A DNA stretch of 38,560 nt, taken from the NCBI GenBank assembly GCA_900470155.1, contig UBZT01000027.1:1-38560 (forward strand). Direction: 5' to 3'. The stretch is from Hyphomicrobiales bacterium (lineage in GTDB: Bacteria > Pseudomonadota > Alphaproteobacteria > Rhizobiales > Rhizobiaceae). Below, piece after piece: positions 15,880-24,194 of this stretch (the stretch's first letter is position 1; each line of letters starts with the position of its first letter). A program made the translations under genes and the position numbers. The notes beneath the pieces were generated by a model that had not been told where the DNA came from, did no database searches, and saw only the letters and a program-made list of their open reading frames with translations.

Positions 15880-17544
15880 CTAGTTGAGCAGACCGGTCTT
15901 GAGGGTGCTCAGAATTGCTTTTGCATCAGCATCGTAGATATCCTTCACAAGTTTTCCCTCGCTGCTGATCAGCATTGTGACGTTTTGATCTACGGTGAAG
16001 GGTTCCCAGTTGGGCATCATCCTCGCTGACGGCTGTCCGCTGTGTGCAAAGCTTGACCAAGCTTCAATCAGGGTATCCCGCAACAGATAGTGCTCACCCC
16101 CTGGATACAATTTCGCTCTCGCTTCCGGGAGGCCGGGTTCACCCCATGCTTCATCGACATCAAGAGAACCGAAGAGATATAGAAGCTCTGCGGCATGGGC
16201 CGCGAAGTTCCCGCCGAACATCGGCTCTTTCTGATCAAATCGGTAATTGTACACCGGAGCCGCCTTCGCAGCCACGCGAGCCGTAACCTGGCGGTAGGCA
16301 TCGAATGCGAACATGACATCTGTTCCTGCCTTGAAGGCGACTGTCGACATGTCTGCTTCCGGGTCCTGGTCTCTGTACAGTCCGACAAGTCGATGCACGC
16401 TTTCTTTGTCACTTGGTCGGCCTAGCGCCAGATATGGGAAAATCGCTTCTACGGCCGCATCCACGGATGCGGGCGGTATCTCGTGCACTGCGGTAATGAA
16501 AACCACGCTTTCTTCAGCATTTGAGCCAATGATCATCGGCACGTCAGAGCTCAGAGCCAGTGCCTCTGCGCTCGAAAGGTCGTACGGTATCGATGTCGCG
16601 GAAACGACCGGTGCGAAAGTAACCGCGTCTTCGCCGCTGGTAAGCGACTGATGGACCTCCCAAAATTTTTCGACAGGAACGTTCTCGATGGCCGCCACTT
16701 TGCTCGGCTCAACTCCCAATCGTTCAAGAGCGCGTAACGCATTCTTTGTTGCTTGCTCAGCACTGTTCAGGTGATTAACCGAGCCACTCTGCACAATGGC
16801 TTTGTGAAACAATCCCTTTGCCTCCGGAGTGCCTAAGACGGCGCTCACTTTGCCGCCACCTCCCGACTCCCCAAATATGGTGACATTCTCCGGATCACCG
16901 CCAAAATTTGCTATGTTCCGGTGAACCCATCGAAGCGCTTCCACCAAATCGAGAATGCCTAGATTCGTGTCATCTTTGTACACGTCGGAAACCCCGGCGA
17001 GGTATAGAAACCCGAGAAGATGAATGCGGTGCGTGACTGTCACGAGAACAACGCCGCCTTGCTCCGCTAAAGCCACACCTCGGTAGACTGGCACAGTTCC
17101 GGAGCCGTAGGTGTAACCACCTCCATGGAAGAAGACCATGACTGGTTTTTTGTTCTCAGGCCCTGAGGAGGCTGGCGCGAATATGTTCAGGTGAAGGCAG
17201 TCTTCACTGCCGTTCTTGTCATCGACCCATGCCTTCCAATCAGGATTGATCTGGTAGCATGGGTCACCGTAATTCAGAGCGTCTCTGATGCCTGCCCATG
17301 GCTGCACAGGTTGCGCTCGGTGAAAGCGTCGCTTCCCTCCCGTGCTCTCGCCATAGCGTACGCCCTTGAAAATGTGCATGCCCCCTCGCTTTGCACCTCG
17401 CAGTTCACCTTCCAGCGTTTTCACTATCACTTGCTGATCGGGCTCGCCTTCGTACGCGAACGCCTTCATCAGAGGTCCCGAAGCGACGAGAGTGGCGACA
17501 GAATATTGCAACGATTGGCGACGACTTATCTTCGATAGCGACAT
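15880..17544 (-). CDS. Carboxylesterase type B with Tat-like signal
   Basis: The 554-residue enzyme has the full type B carboxylesterase layout. There is an N-terminal export signal with twin arginine (ISRRQSLQYSVATLVAS), SEDCLHLNIFAP (113-124), oxyanion loop FFHGGGYTYGSG (138-149), nucleophile elbow FGESGGGG with Ser227, acid GSNAEE with Glu345, and His450 in NFAAHAAELLYLFG. It would hydrolyse carboxylic esters in the periplasm; the natural substrate is unknown. AAGGGGA precedes the start. A perfect palindrome lies 37 bases upstream. The gene stands alone. Confidence 0.93.
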   Translation of the reverse strand: MSLSKISRRQSLQYSVATLVASGPLMKAFAYEGEPDQQVIVKTLEGELRGAKRGGMHIFKGVRYGESTGGKRRFHRAQPVQPWAGIRDALNYGDPCYQINPDWKAWVDDKNGSEDCLHLNIFAPASSGPENKKPVMVFFHGGGYTYGSGTVPVYRGVALAEQGGVVLVTVTHRIHLLGFLYLAGVSDVYKDDTNLGILDLVEALRWVHRNIANFGGDPENVTIFGESGGGGKVSAVLGTPEAKGLFHKAIVQSGSVNHLNSAEQATKNALRALERLGVEPSKVAAIENVPVEKFWEVHQSLTSGEDAVTFAPVVSATSIPYDLSSAEALALSSDVPMIIGSNAEESVVFITAVHEIPPASVDAAVEAIFPYLALGRPSDKESVHRLVGLYRDQDPEADMSTVAFKAGTDVMFAFDAYRQVTARVAAKAAPVYNYRFDQKEPMFGGNFAAHAAELLYLFGSLDVDEAWGEPGLPEARAKLYPGGEHYLLRDTLIEAWSSFAHSGQPSARMMPNWEPFTVDQNVTMLISSEGKLVKDIYDADAKAILSTLKTGLLN

Positions 17545-17580
17545 GAACTGTTCCCCTTCTTGGTCGATGCTGACGACTCA

Positions 17581-17598
17581 ATGGTCTTTTTTGACCAT
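17581..17598. promoter_or_regulatory. Palindromic operator candidate of the carboxylesterase
   Basis: ATGGTC, six T, GACCAT is a perfect dyad whose near arm is 37 bases before the esterase start. Read on the minus strand it is ATGGTC-AAAAAA-GACCAT. The position and symmetry fit a repressor site, for instance for a TetR- or MarR-type protein. A hairpin acting as terminator is unlikely, since no gene ends here. Confidence 0.5.
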
Positions 17599-17959
17599 CT
17601 AGTATTTAAGGAATGAGATGAGCTAGTTGTCAATCCACATCGCGCCCGTGCGAACAATCGCGGAAAGGTGGCAACTCAAACATCGGAGCACTAACTTGAA
17701 GAGATTGCCCGGAGATCGTGGACGAGTACGTTCGATCTGCCACGCCGCATCTGAGCACCTCAATTCTGCGCGACCTTTCAGCGTCGCTCAAATTGACCTC
17801 AGGCGCACGGTGGTTTCTCGAATGGCAAACACCCAGATCGGCCGGAATGAGGGCGTACAGCTCCCACAGCATCCGCGTTGAGATCCCATCATGGGTGAGT
17901 AGCGGCCTGCAACTGCGTGTGGCAAGTAAGATCGCTTGAAACCTCTCTGGAGGCCAATC

Positions 17960-18189
17960 ATGTCGATGACTGCAGATCAAACTCAAGCACGGACCGCTAC
18001 CCCGTCGATCCTGGCGCAATTTTCGTCTCGTTGGAATCGAGCAAAGCGACATGGCTCGCAACAGCTCTGTCGCCGGGAAGCGAAAAGATGTCTCGCCATA
18101 CTATCACTGGAGGCAGCACCGCCGAACTATTCTCGTGCTTTGCCGCACTTCGCCAAAAGGCCACGCGGCGCAAGGAGGAACCTGGATAG
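17960..18189 (+). mobile_element. IS110-family transposase, N-terminal fragment
   Basis: A start-like ATG at 17960 follows CTCTGGAGG and gives MSMTADQTQARTATPS. After a frameshift the text continues GAIFVSLESSKATWLATALS, then PGSEKMSRHTITGGSTAELF and LRQKATRRKEEPG before a stop at 18189. This matches the beginning of the DEDD transposases of one IS110 subgroup. The remaining two thirds of the transposase is absent, replaced by an IS5-like piece. The preceding stretch 17599-17959 holds no gene I can support. Confidence 0.6.
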
Positions 18190-18209
18190 ACAGCACATTG
18201 TGGAAGCCG

Positions 18210-18495
18210 CATAGCCGACCGGTTCGTCTGGAGTTGACGGCAGGCCAAGCCGGCGAGAATCTCCTGTCAGACCTGCAGCCTGGATCGACGCTTCGTGCCG
18301 ACCTGGCGTATGACACAGACGCCGTCAGGAACTTCGCCAAAGACCGCAAGTCCTGGGCAAACCTCGTCGAGCGGTTTCTTTAATCGCATCAAACAGCTGC
18401 GGGGGTTGCAACCCGATATGATAGACGTGCAGATAACTACCTTGCCTGGCCACCATCCGAATATGGATCGCTTCAGATAACGAGTCCGCTGCCCA
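18210..18495 (+). mobile_element. IS5-family transposase, C-terminal remnant
   Basis: Reading across frames gives LELTAGQAGENLLSDLQPGS, then LRADLAYDTDAVRNFAKDR, then NLVERFFNRIKQLRG after removal of one extra T near 18375-18380, and finally LATIRIWIASDNES. These correspond to the conserved LTAGQ, ADKAYD, ERFFNKIKxFR and LASIRIWL blocks of IS5 (IS427-like) transposases. The PPKxxR segment between them is missing, and several frameshifts are present. It is a dead remnant and no terminal inverted repeats were found. Confidence 0.65.
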
Positions 18496-18631
18496 GGGAC
18501 GAAGGCCATCTGGCAAGGTGCGCGGGTTCGAGTTTGACGCAATCCAACCGCTACGAACGCTGAATGCGATTAGGTTGTAGTATTGGATTGATCCTCCGCA
18601 ACTGGAGGGGGCCGAGCTAGAATCGCGGAAA

Positions 18632-18659
18632 GACCCACGCATCGTCTAATGCGCGGGTC
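18632..18659 (-). terminator. Hairpin terminator of the chemoreceptor gene
   Basis: GACCCACGCAT (18632-18642) faces ATGCGCGGGTC (18649-18659) around a 6-base loop, 37 bases past the chemoreceptor stop. On the minus strand this forms an 11-bp stem with one G-U pair, followed by TTTCC. Confidence 0.6.
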
Positions 18660-18695
18660 CAGTTCTCTTGCCGTGAGTGATTTGCTTGGGACGGA

Positions 18696-20621
18696 TCAGA
18701 ACTCCGACCAGTCCTCCTGCTTGAGGGCGTTGTTGCCGCGTGTGGTCGACATGGCGCGTCGGACCGGTTGGCTTGAGGCTGCCATAGCCGGGCGCGGATG
18801 CGAGTATGCCGCAACGCTTCCCGAGACCGCAGTTCCGGCCAGCTTGAACTGGCCGACGAGCCCGCGCAAGTTCGTCGCTTCAGATGCCAGTGCCGCAGAA
18901 GCGGCTGTCGACTGTTCCACCATCGCCGCATTTTGTTGCGTGGTCTGGTCCATCTGGTTGACCGCGGTGTTGACTTCGGCAAGCCCGGTCGATTGTTCGC
19001 GTGCAGATACAGCAATTGCGTCCATCAGGCTGTTGATCTGCACCACATAGTCCCCGATCGCCTTCAACGCGGTGCCGGTTTCACCGACCAGCGACACGCC
19101 GGAGCTGACCTGCGTGCTCGAAGCCGTGATCAGCGCTTTTATTTCCTTTGCGGCCTGAGCCGAGCGCTGAGCAAGCTCGCGTACTTCCTGTGCGACGACT
19201 GCAAAGCCCTTTCCGGCCTCCCCTGCGCGCGCCGCCTCAACGCCAGCGTTGAGCGCCAGCAGGTTCGTTTGGAAGGCGATCTCATCGATCACGCCGATGA
19301 TGTTTGAAATCTGCTGCGAGCTCTCCTCGATGCGGCGCATCGCTTCGACCGCCTGGGAGACGACCTCGGCGGAGCGAGCTGCATTCTGGTTCGCAAGCAC
19401 GGCCACGCTGCGAGCCTCTTCGGTGCGCTGCGAGGAGTTACGGACATTGACCGTGATCTCGTCCAGGGCAGCTGCCGTCTCCTCGAGAGCCGCGGCCTGT
19501 TGTTCGGTGCGCTTCGACAGATCGTTGGCACCATCGGAGATTTCCCGCGTGCCGTTATCCATGCTCGCAACACTATGGAGGACAGCTCCAATGGTCTTTG
19601 CAAGCTGCTGCAGCGATGAATTGAAATTCTGCCTTAAAGGCTCATAGTCGGAAGCATAGGCTTCTTCGAGCTGGAAGGAGATGTCGCCATCAGCCAAACG
19701 CTGCAGACCATTGGCGAGTGACTCCGTGGCAAAGCGCAGCTTGGCAGCTTCGTCTTCCATGCGCTGCTGGTTGGCTGCCCGGGTCGCTTCCCGTTCACCG
19801 CGTGCGATTTTTGCGTCATCTTCCAGCTTCTTGTTGCTGATAGCATTCTGCCGGAATACTTCGACGGCTTCTGCCATCTGCCCCACTTCATCCTTGCGAC
19901 CGACACCCGGTACGGCAAGGGATGTGTTTCCGCCCGCAAGCGACTTCATGACATTGGCCATGCTGACCAATGGAGCAATCAGGCTCTTCTGCAGAATGAA
20001 AAGCAGCGCGACGATTGCGCCGGCCATCGCCACACCACCCTGCAGTATCGTCATGCGAGCGGAGTCAGCCGCAGCCGTTGCAGCTTCGGAACGGCTTTGC
20101 AACAATGCTGCTTCATCAGCAGATATCTCGGCAGCCTTGGCCCTGATGCCATCCATCCACTTTTTACCGGCGCCATCTATCTCCATGGCACGTGCCTGCT
20201 CGACAGTGGCCGGATCGCGCATGAGGGTGATTTCCTTGTTGGCAACCTCATCTGTCCAGCCTTTGACCAGGACATCGAGCTCTGCCAGCCGCTTTTGCTG
20301 CACGCTGTTATCTGAGGTGAGCTTGACTACCTCGTCGAAGGCCTTTTTGTAGCTTTCAGTCCCCGCATTGTATGGAGCAAGGAATTCGTCGTTTCCTGCG
20401 ATCAGGAAGCCGCGCACACCTGTCTCGCGGTCTACCATGGCAGCGACGATGTGATCGACGCCGCTCAACACGTCATAGGTGTGAACAGTCCATCCATTGG
20501 AAGTCTGCTGGTAGGATAGTGACGACCAGCTCATGACGTTGACGACAAGGCTGATGACGATGACGATCGCGAAAGCTGCGATCATCTTCACAAGTGTACG
20601 TAGATTGTTGAGAAAGTTCAT
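18696..20621 (-). CDS. Methyl-accepting chemotaxis protein with CHASE3 and HAMP domains
   Basis: From the start at 20621 (GGAAGAGAGAT upstream) the receptor has 641 residues. It has a first membrane helix (about 8-30), then a CHASE3 sensor region (about 40-175, with DRETGVRGFLIAGNDEFLAPY). A second helix (about 190-212), a HAMP and a second HAMP-like repeat (RLADGDISFQLEEAYASDYEPL) lead to the signalling hairpin with EIAFQTNLLALNAGVEAARA. The final residues EDWSEF form a WxxF-type C-terminal pentapeptide, as used to tether CheR/CheB in some receptors. The ligand is unknown. An upstream in-frame ATG at 20699 has no ribosome binding site. No other chemotaxis gene is nearby. Confidence 0.94.
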   Translation of the reverse strand: MNFLNNLRTLVKMIAAFAIVIVISLVVNVMSWSSLSYQQTSNGWTVHTYDVLSGVDHIVAAMVDRETGVRGFLIAGNDEFLAPYNAGTESYKKAFDEVVKLTSDNSVQQKRLAELDVLVKGWTDEVANKEITLMRDPATVEQARAMEIDGAGKKWMDGIRAKAAEISADEAALLQSRSEAATAAADSARMTILQGGVAMAGAIVALLFILQKSLIAPLVSMANVMKSLAGGNTSLAVPGVGRKDEVGQMAEAVEVFRQNAISNKKLEDDAKIARGEREATRAANQQRMEDEAAKLRFATESLANGLQRLADGDISFQLEEAYASDYEPLRQNFNSSLQQLAKTIGAVLHSVASMDNGTREISDGANDLSKRTEQQAAALEETAAALDEITVNVRNSSQRTEEARSVAVLANQNAARSAEVVSQAVEAMRRIEESSQQISNIIGVIDEIAFQTNLLALNAGVEAARAGEAGKGFAVVAQEVRELAQRSAQAAKEIKALITASSTQVSSGVSLVGETGTALKAIGDYVVQINSLMDAIAVSAREQSTGLAEVNTAVNQMDQTTQQNAAMVEQSTAASAALASEATNLRGLVGQFKLAGTAVSGSVAAYSHPRPAMAASSQPVRRAMSTTRGNNALKQEDWSEF

Positions 20622-21210
20622 ATCTCTCTTCCGAAGCGAGGGGTTGGGAGTCGGCAGCCAGTCAAGGCTGGCGATCACGTGAATATCGTCAGACTTCATC
20701 AGGATGGGGGTGTTTGTGGGTACTGTCGAAAAGAAGCAGCAAGAGCCAGCCGGAGCCGACCTACTAGAATTGCCCTTTTTGCCGCGACTAGCTCGTCATG
20801 ACCGTCGCAGACGTTTGACCCGCTCACATCGCGGATCTCTCGGATTCAATATATAAAATATCTGAATTAACGCAGTCTAAATTTCGTCGAAAAGCGGATC
20901 GATGTAGCGCGACCAATTTTGGCTTTCGTGATGCCGAGCCGCAAAGCTGCCGCAGCCTCCGCCGTGAAGGGATCTCACCCTCCGACGTGGTAGAACGGGG
21001 GCGCCGGACCTGGGACGATTGAAGCGCCTGACACATCTTCCTTGATGCTCTGAAGCGAACCAGCCGAGCTGGAGATGACTCTACCTTGGGTGCTACTGGG
21101 TATCGTCCTCGTACATCTTCCTTCGTCTCTCTGGAACTGCTCCAATAACGACTGGCGAGGTCATCCCGGAGACGTCAGGACGGCGGATTCTGACAAACGC
21201 CCCTTGGGAA
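20622..21210. other. Divergent gap between chemoreceptor and Fic genes
   Basis: No gene is supported. A short very AT-rich tract (TTCAATATATAAAATATCTG, 20842-20861) could be part of a promoter. The rest shows only random short frames. Confidence 0.35.
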
Positions 21211-21274
21211 ATGGATGGAAATGGATGTACAAATAGCATGTGACCCAAGCCTCAACAATGGATGGGAATGGATG
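21211..21274 (+). repeat. Duplicated 17-bp repeat at the Fic gene start
   Basis: ATGGATGGAAATGGATG at 21211-21227 recurs as ATGGATGGGAATGGATG at 21258-21274 with one difference, 47 bp apart. Each copy is itself an internal tandem of ATGGATG. The second copy covers the Fic start codons. Two such boxes could be binding sites for the HTH of the Fic protein itself, or the product of a local duplication that moved the start. Confidence 0.5.
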
Positions 21275-22335
21275 CGAGAATGAAATCGTTAAATACGGCG
21301 ACTGTCCGCATCACGCCCGAGATCCTGTCGCTGATTGCTGAAATCGACGAATTCAAGGGGGCTTGGCGTGCGATCGGACGGATCGCGCCTGAGCGGCTGT
21401 CCGGCCTCCGGCGTGTCGCCACAATCGAAAGCGTCGGCTCCTCCACACGTATCGAAGGGGCCCGCCTTACCGACCGGGAAGTTGAAAAGCTGCTGGCGAA
21501 CATTCGCCTAGGTTCGTTTACGACACGGGATGAGCAAGAGGTTGCCGGCTACGCGGAGGTGATGGAAACCATCTTCAGTGCTTACGAAGCTATTTCGTTC
21601 ACCGAGAATCACATCCGCCAGCTCCACCGTGACCTTCTTCCACATTCGACAAAGGACGAGCGGCATCGCGGCGCTTACAAAACCCTCTCCAACAACGTGG
21701 AAGCGTTTAACGAACAAGGCGAGAGCCTTGGCATAGTTTTCGAAACGGCATCGGCATTCGATACGCCGCGTCGAATGGAAGAACTGATCGCGTGGTTGGA
21801 TGAGCAAGAGCGAGAAAAGCGGCTCCATCCACTCTTAGTCGTCGCGATCTTCGTTGTCGTCTTCCTCGAAATTCATCCATTCCAGGATGGCAATGGCCGC
21901 CTGTCGCGTATTCTGACCACCTTGTTGCTACTGCGGGCCGGTTACGCTTACGTCCCCTACAGCTCGCTGGAAAGCATCATCGAGCAAAGCAAGGAGAGCT
22001 ATTACATCTCGCTTCGGCGCACGCAGGGAACGATCCGCAGCGCCGAGCCCGACTGGAACCCATGGATCGAGTTCTTTTTGCGAGCCCTGCATCGGCAGAA
22101 GACGCGGCTCGAGACGAAGATGGAGCGCGAGCGTATCATCCTCGCCAATATGCCGGAATTATCCGTCACATTGCTCGAGTTGGCGCGCGAGCACGGGCGG
22201 ATCACAGTGGCGGAGGCGGCACGGATCACCGATGCAAGCCGTCACACCATTAAGGATCATCTCAAGGCACTCGTGGATCAAGGGCACCTCGTCCTGCACG
22301 GTGCCGGCCGCGGCGCCTGGTACGGCCTCTCCTAA
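21262..22335 (+). CDS. Fic-domain AMPylase, class II, with C-terminal HTH
   Basis: The 357-residue protein has a Fic catalytic motif HPFQDGNGRLSR (residues 205-216; His205 is the catalytic base). Upstream is an inhibitory motif SSTRIEG with Ser61 and Glu65-Gly66, matching the (S/T)xxxE(G/N) pattern of class II Fic proteins that block their own ATP site. An N-terminal Fic_N helix region leads in, and the C-terminus (about 300-355, TVAEAARITDASRHTIKDHL) is a winged-helix DNA-binding domain. Such proteins AMPylate target proteins such as gyrase or act in toxin-like regulation; the target here is unknown. No separate antitoxin is adjacent. Starts at 21262, 21268 and 21280 are all possible. Confidence 0.92.
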   Translation: MGMDARMKSLNTATVRITPEILSLIAEIDEFKGAWRAIGRIAPERLSGLRRVATIESVGSSTRIEGARLTDREVEKLLANIRLGSFTTRDEQEVAGYAEVMETIFSAYEAISFTENHIRQLHRDLLPHSTKDERHRGAYKTLSNNVEAFNEQGESLGIVFETASAFDTPRRMEELIAWLDEQEREKRLHPLLVVAIFVVVFLEIHPFQDGNGRLSRILTTLLLLRAGYAYVPYSSLESIIEQSKESYYISLRRTQGTIRSAEPDWNPWIEFFLRALHRQKTRLETKMERERIILANMPELSVTLLELAREHGRITVAEAARITDASRHTIKDHLKALVDQGHLVLHGAGRGAWYGLS

Positions 22336-22590
22336 CAAAGAGGTTGTTAAGCCCATCTCAAGAGGTTCCCCGCACGAAGGGAGCCGAACCACGCCTCTTT
22401 TGGACCCATCTTCTAGTCATTGAAACACCCTAGTGCGGCGTAAGATTGAATTACGGAGCTCGAGATCAATCTGCCGCTCGGCTGCCAAGCCCGTCGTCCG
22501 GGCGCGGCGTGTGCAGCGAGCCAATTCAAACCTTCTCGACAGGGCTCGGACGTAAAAGCCGTTGCAAATCGCAAGAGGCTATGATTTATG

Positions 22591-22602
22591 TACTCATAGG
22601 TC
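22591..22602. promoter_or_regulatory. Operator-like site before the amino acid importer
   Basis: TACTCATAGGTC is an imperfect dyad that matches 9 of 12 positions of TACCTATAGGTA found before the SDR operon. It lies 165 bp before the importer ATPase start. The surrounding gap 22336-22767 has no supported gene; a frame ending at 22688 is unconvincing. Confidence 0.35.
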
Positions 22603-22694
22603 AGTTTTTAAAACCCGATGATCAGCTAAAGAAACTAAGCAATCAAAAGCGGGTTCAAACTGGATGGGAAGTGCACTTGTTCGGTTGACCGGGG

Positions 22695-22713
22695 GCGGAC
22701 GTGAGGCGTCCGC
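22695..22713 (+). promoter_or_regulatory. Hairpin in the importer leader
   Basis: GCGGACG (22695-22701) pairs perfectly with CGTCCGC (22707-22713) around TGAGG, 54 bp before the ATPase start. There is no T-run. It may stabilise the leader, act in attenuation, or be an operator. Confidence 0.4.
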
Positions 22714-22767
22714 TCGATGGTAGATCATGCAAACTTACTCACGCAGCGGGATGGAAGAACGGCATTC

Positions 22768-23553
22768 ATGTCAGATGATAACACTATGCCGCAGGTCGAT
22801 GGCCGCGAAGAAATTGTGCGTGTCTCGAATGTCGGAAAATCCTTCGGGACACATAAGGTTCTCGAAGGGATCAACTTCTCTGTAAAGGCTGGGGAAGTTC
22901 TGGCCATGATAGGCCCCAGCGGTTCGGGCAAAAGCACGCTTCTGCGTTGCCTAAACCAGTTGGAACCACAGACGGAGGGAACGATCACCCTGAACGGGAT
23001 CACGATCGAAGCTTCGAGGCCGGCGACGAGGCAGCAACTGACGACCCTTCGGCAATCCGCCGGAATGGTCTTTCAGTCCTTCAATTTGTTCCCCCATCTG
23101 AGCGTCCTGCAAAACATCAGCCTGCCACAGCAACGTGTTCTCGGCCGTAGCCGCGCGGAAGCTGAGGAACGCTCCAAGAGCCTTCTTGCGCGCGTCGGCC
23201 TCAGCGAAAAGGCAGATCACTATCCCGTACGCTGCTCTGGTGGCCAGCAACAGCGCATCGCAATCGCCCGCGCTCTCGCCCTCGATCCGAAAATCATGCT
23301 TTTCGACGAACCGACATCGGCGCTCGACCCGGAGCTCGGCCTTGAGGTTCTGGCAGTTATGCAGGAACTGGCCGAAGGCGGCATGACCATGGTCGTCGTC
23401 ACACACGAGATGCACTTCGCAGAGACGGTGTCAAACCGGGTGATGATCATGGCAGACGGGAAGATACTCGAAGAAGGCCCGAGCCGCTCGCTGATGCGCG
23501 ATCCCCAAACAGAACGCGCCAAACGGTTCCTGCAAGCGGTAAAAAATCGATGA
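22768..23553 (+). CDS. Polar amino acid ABC importer ATPase
   Basis: The 261-residue ATPase (start at MSDDNTMPQVDGRE; a start at 22717 is less likely) has Walker A GPSGSGKST (49-57), Q-loop VFQSFNLFPH (101-110), Walker B IMLFDEPTSALDPE (176-189) and switch His in THEMHFA. These are hallmarks of the GlnQ/HisP-type PAAT family. The signature is CSGGQQQR (156-163), with Cys in place of the usual Leu, a mild oddity. The stop overlaps the next start (ATGA). The cluster order of ATPase, two permeases and binding protein makes a full importer. Confidence 0.94.
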   Translation: MSDDNTMPQVDGREEIVRVSNVGKSFGTHKVLEGINFSVKAGEVLAMIGPSGSGKSTLLRCLNQLEPQTEGTITLNGITIEASRPATRQQLTTLRQSAGMVFQSFNLFPHLSVLQNISLPQQRVLGRSRAEAEERSKSLLARVGLSEKADHYPVRCSGGQQQRIAIARALALDPKIMLFDEPTSALDPELGLEVLAVMQELAEGGMTMVVVTHEMHFAETVSNRVMIMADGKILEEGPSRSLMRDPQTERAKRFLQAVKNR

Positions 23554-24194
23554 ACCAGGAGTACCTCTTCATCATTCTGGGTGGGATCCCGTGGACGCTT
23601 GCGATCACAGCGGGTGCATTTGTGATGGGCGCTGTCCTTGGCATCCCTCTCTGTGCCATGCGAGTCTCTCGTTCGTGGCTGCTCCGCTACACATCCAGCA
23701 CGATCATCTTGTTTCTCCGTTCGATACCGCCCATCGTGTGGCTCTTCTTTCTCTATTTCGGAATTGGATCTGGATACATCCAGGTCGGCCCCGTCGAGGC
23801 AAGCATCGTTGCTTTGGGCCTGATCACCGGCGCGAATATGTCCGAAATCTATCGCGGCGCGCTGAAGAGCATTCACATCGGCCAATGGGAGGCATCCCAC
23901 GCCCTCAACATGCCGCGCTGGTCGATCTTCATCGACATCATGGTACCGCAACTGATCCGGGTGATCCTGCCCTCGGCGACCAGTTATGCAATCGGCTTGC
24001 TCAAGGATTCTGCCATTGCATCAACCGTGGGCGTCACTGAAATCGCCTTCCAGGCGAATTTTGTCTCGCGCAGACTGTTCCAAGGCCTCGAAGTCTTTGC
24101 CGTTGCCGGACTGCTCTACATTTTGATCAGCCTCCCCGTCGCAGCGCTTGCCCGTTACAGCGATTCAGTGATGAGAGCGAAGGTGGCACGATGA
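23550..24194 (+). CDS. Polar amino acid ABC importer permease 1
   Basis: The 214-residue membrane protein has the His/Glu/Gln/Arg/opine-family permease signature. FLRSIPPIVWLFFLYFGIG lies early, with the EAA-like loop ASHALNMPRWSIFIDIMVPQ near residues 111-133. Five helices are predicted. It overlaps both neighbours by four bases and should pair with the second permease as a heterodimer in the inner membrane. Confidence 0.93.
   Translation: MNQEYLFIILGGIPWTLAITAGAFVMGAVLGIPLCAMRVSRSWLLRYTSSTIILFLRSIPPIVWLFFLYFGIGSGYIQVGPVEASIVALGLITGANMSEIYRGALKSIHIGQWEASHALNMPRWSIFIDIMVPQLIRVILPSATSYAIGLLKDSAIASTVGVTEIAFQANFVSRRLFQGLEVFAVAGLLYILISLPVAALARYSDSVMRAKVAR

Noticed and set aside
17630..18061. 143-codon minus-strand frame
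   Set aside because: No domain or ribosome binding site is visible and the frame crosses the IS110 fragment.
22336..22767. A possible tRNA or attachment site before the importer operon
   Set aside because: No cloverleaf, T-loop GTTCxAxxC or matching direct repeat could be found.
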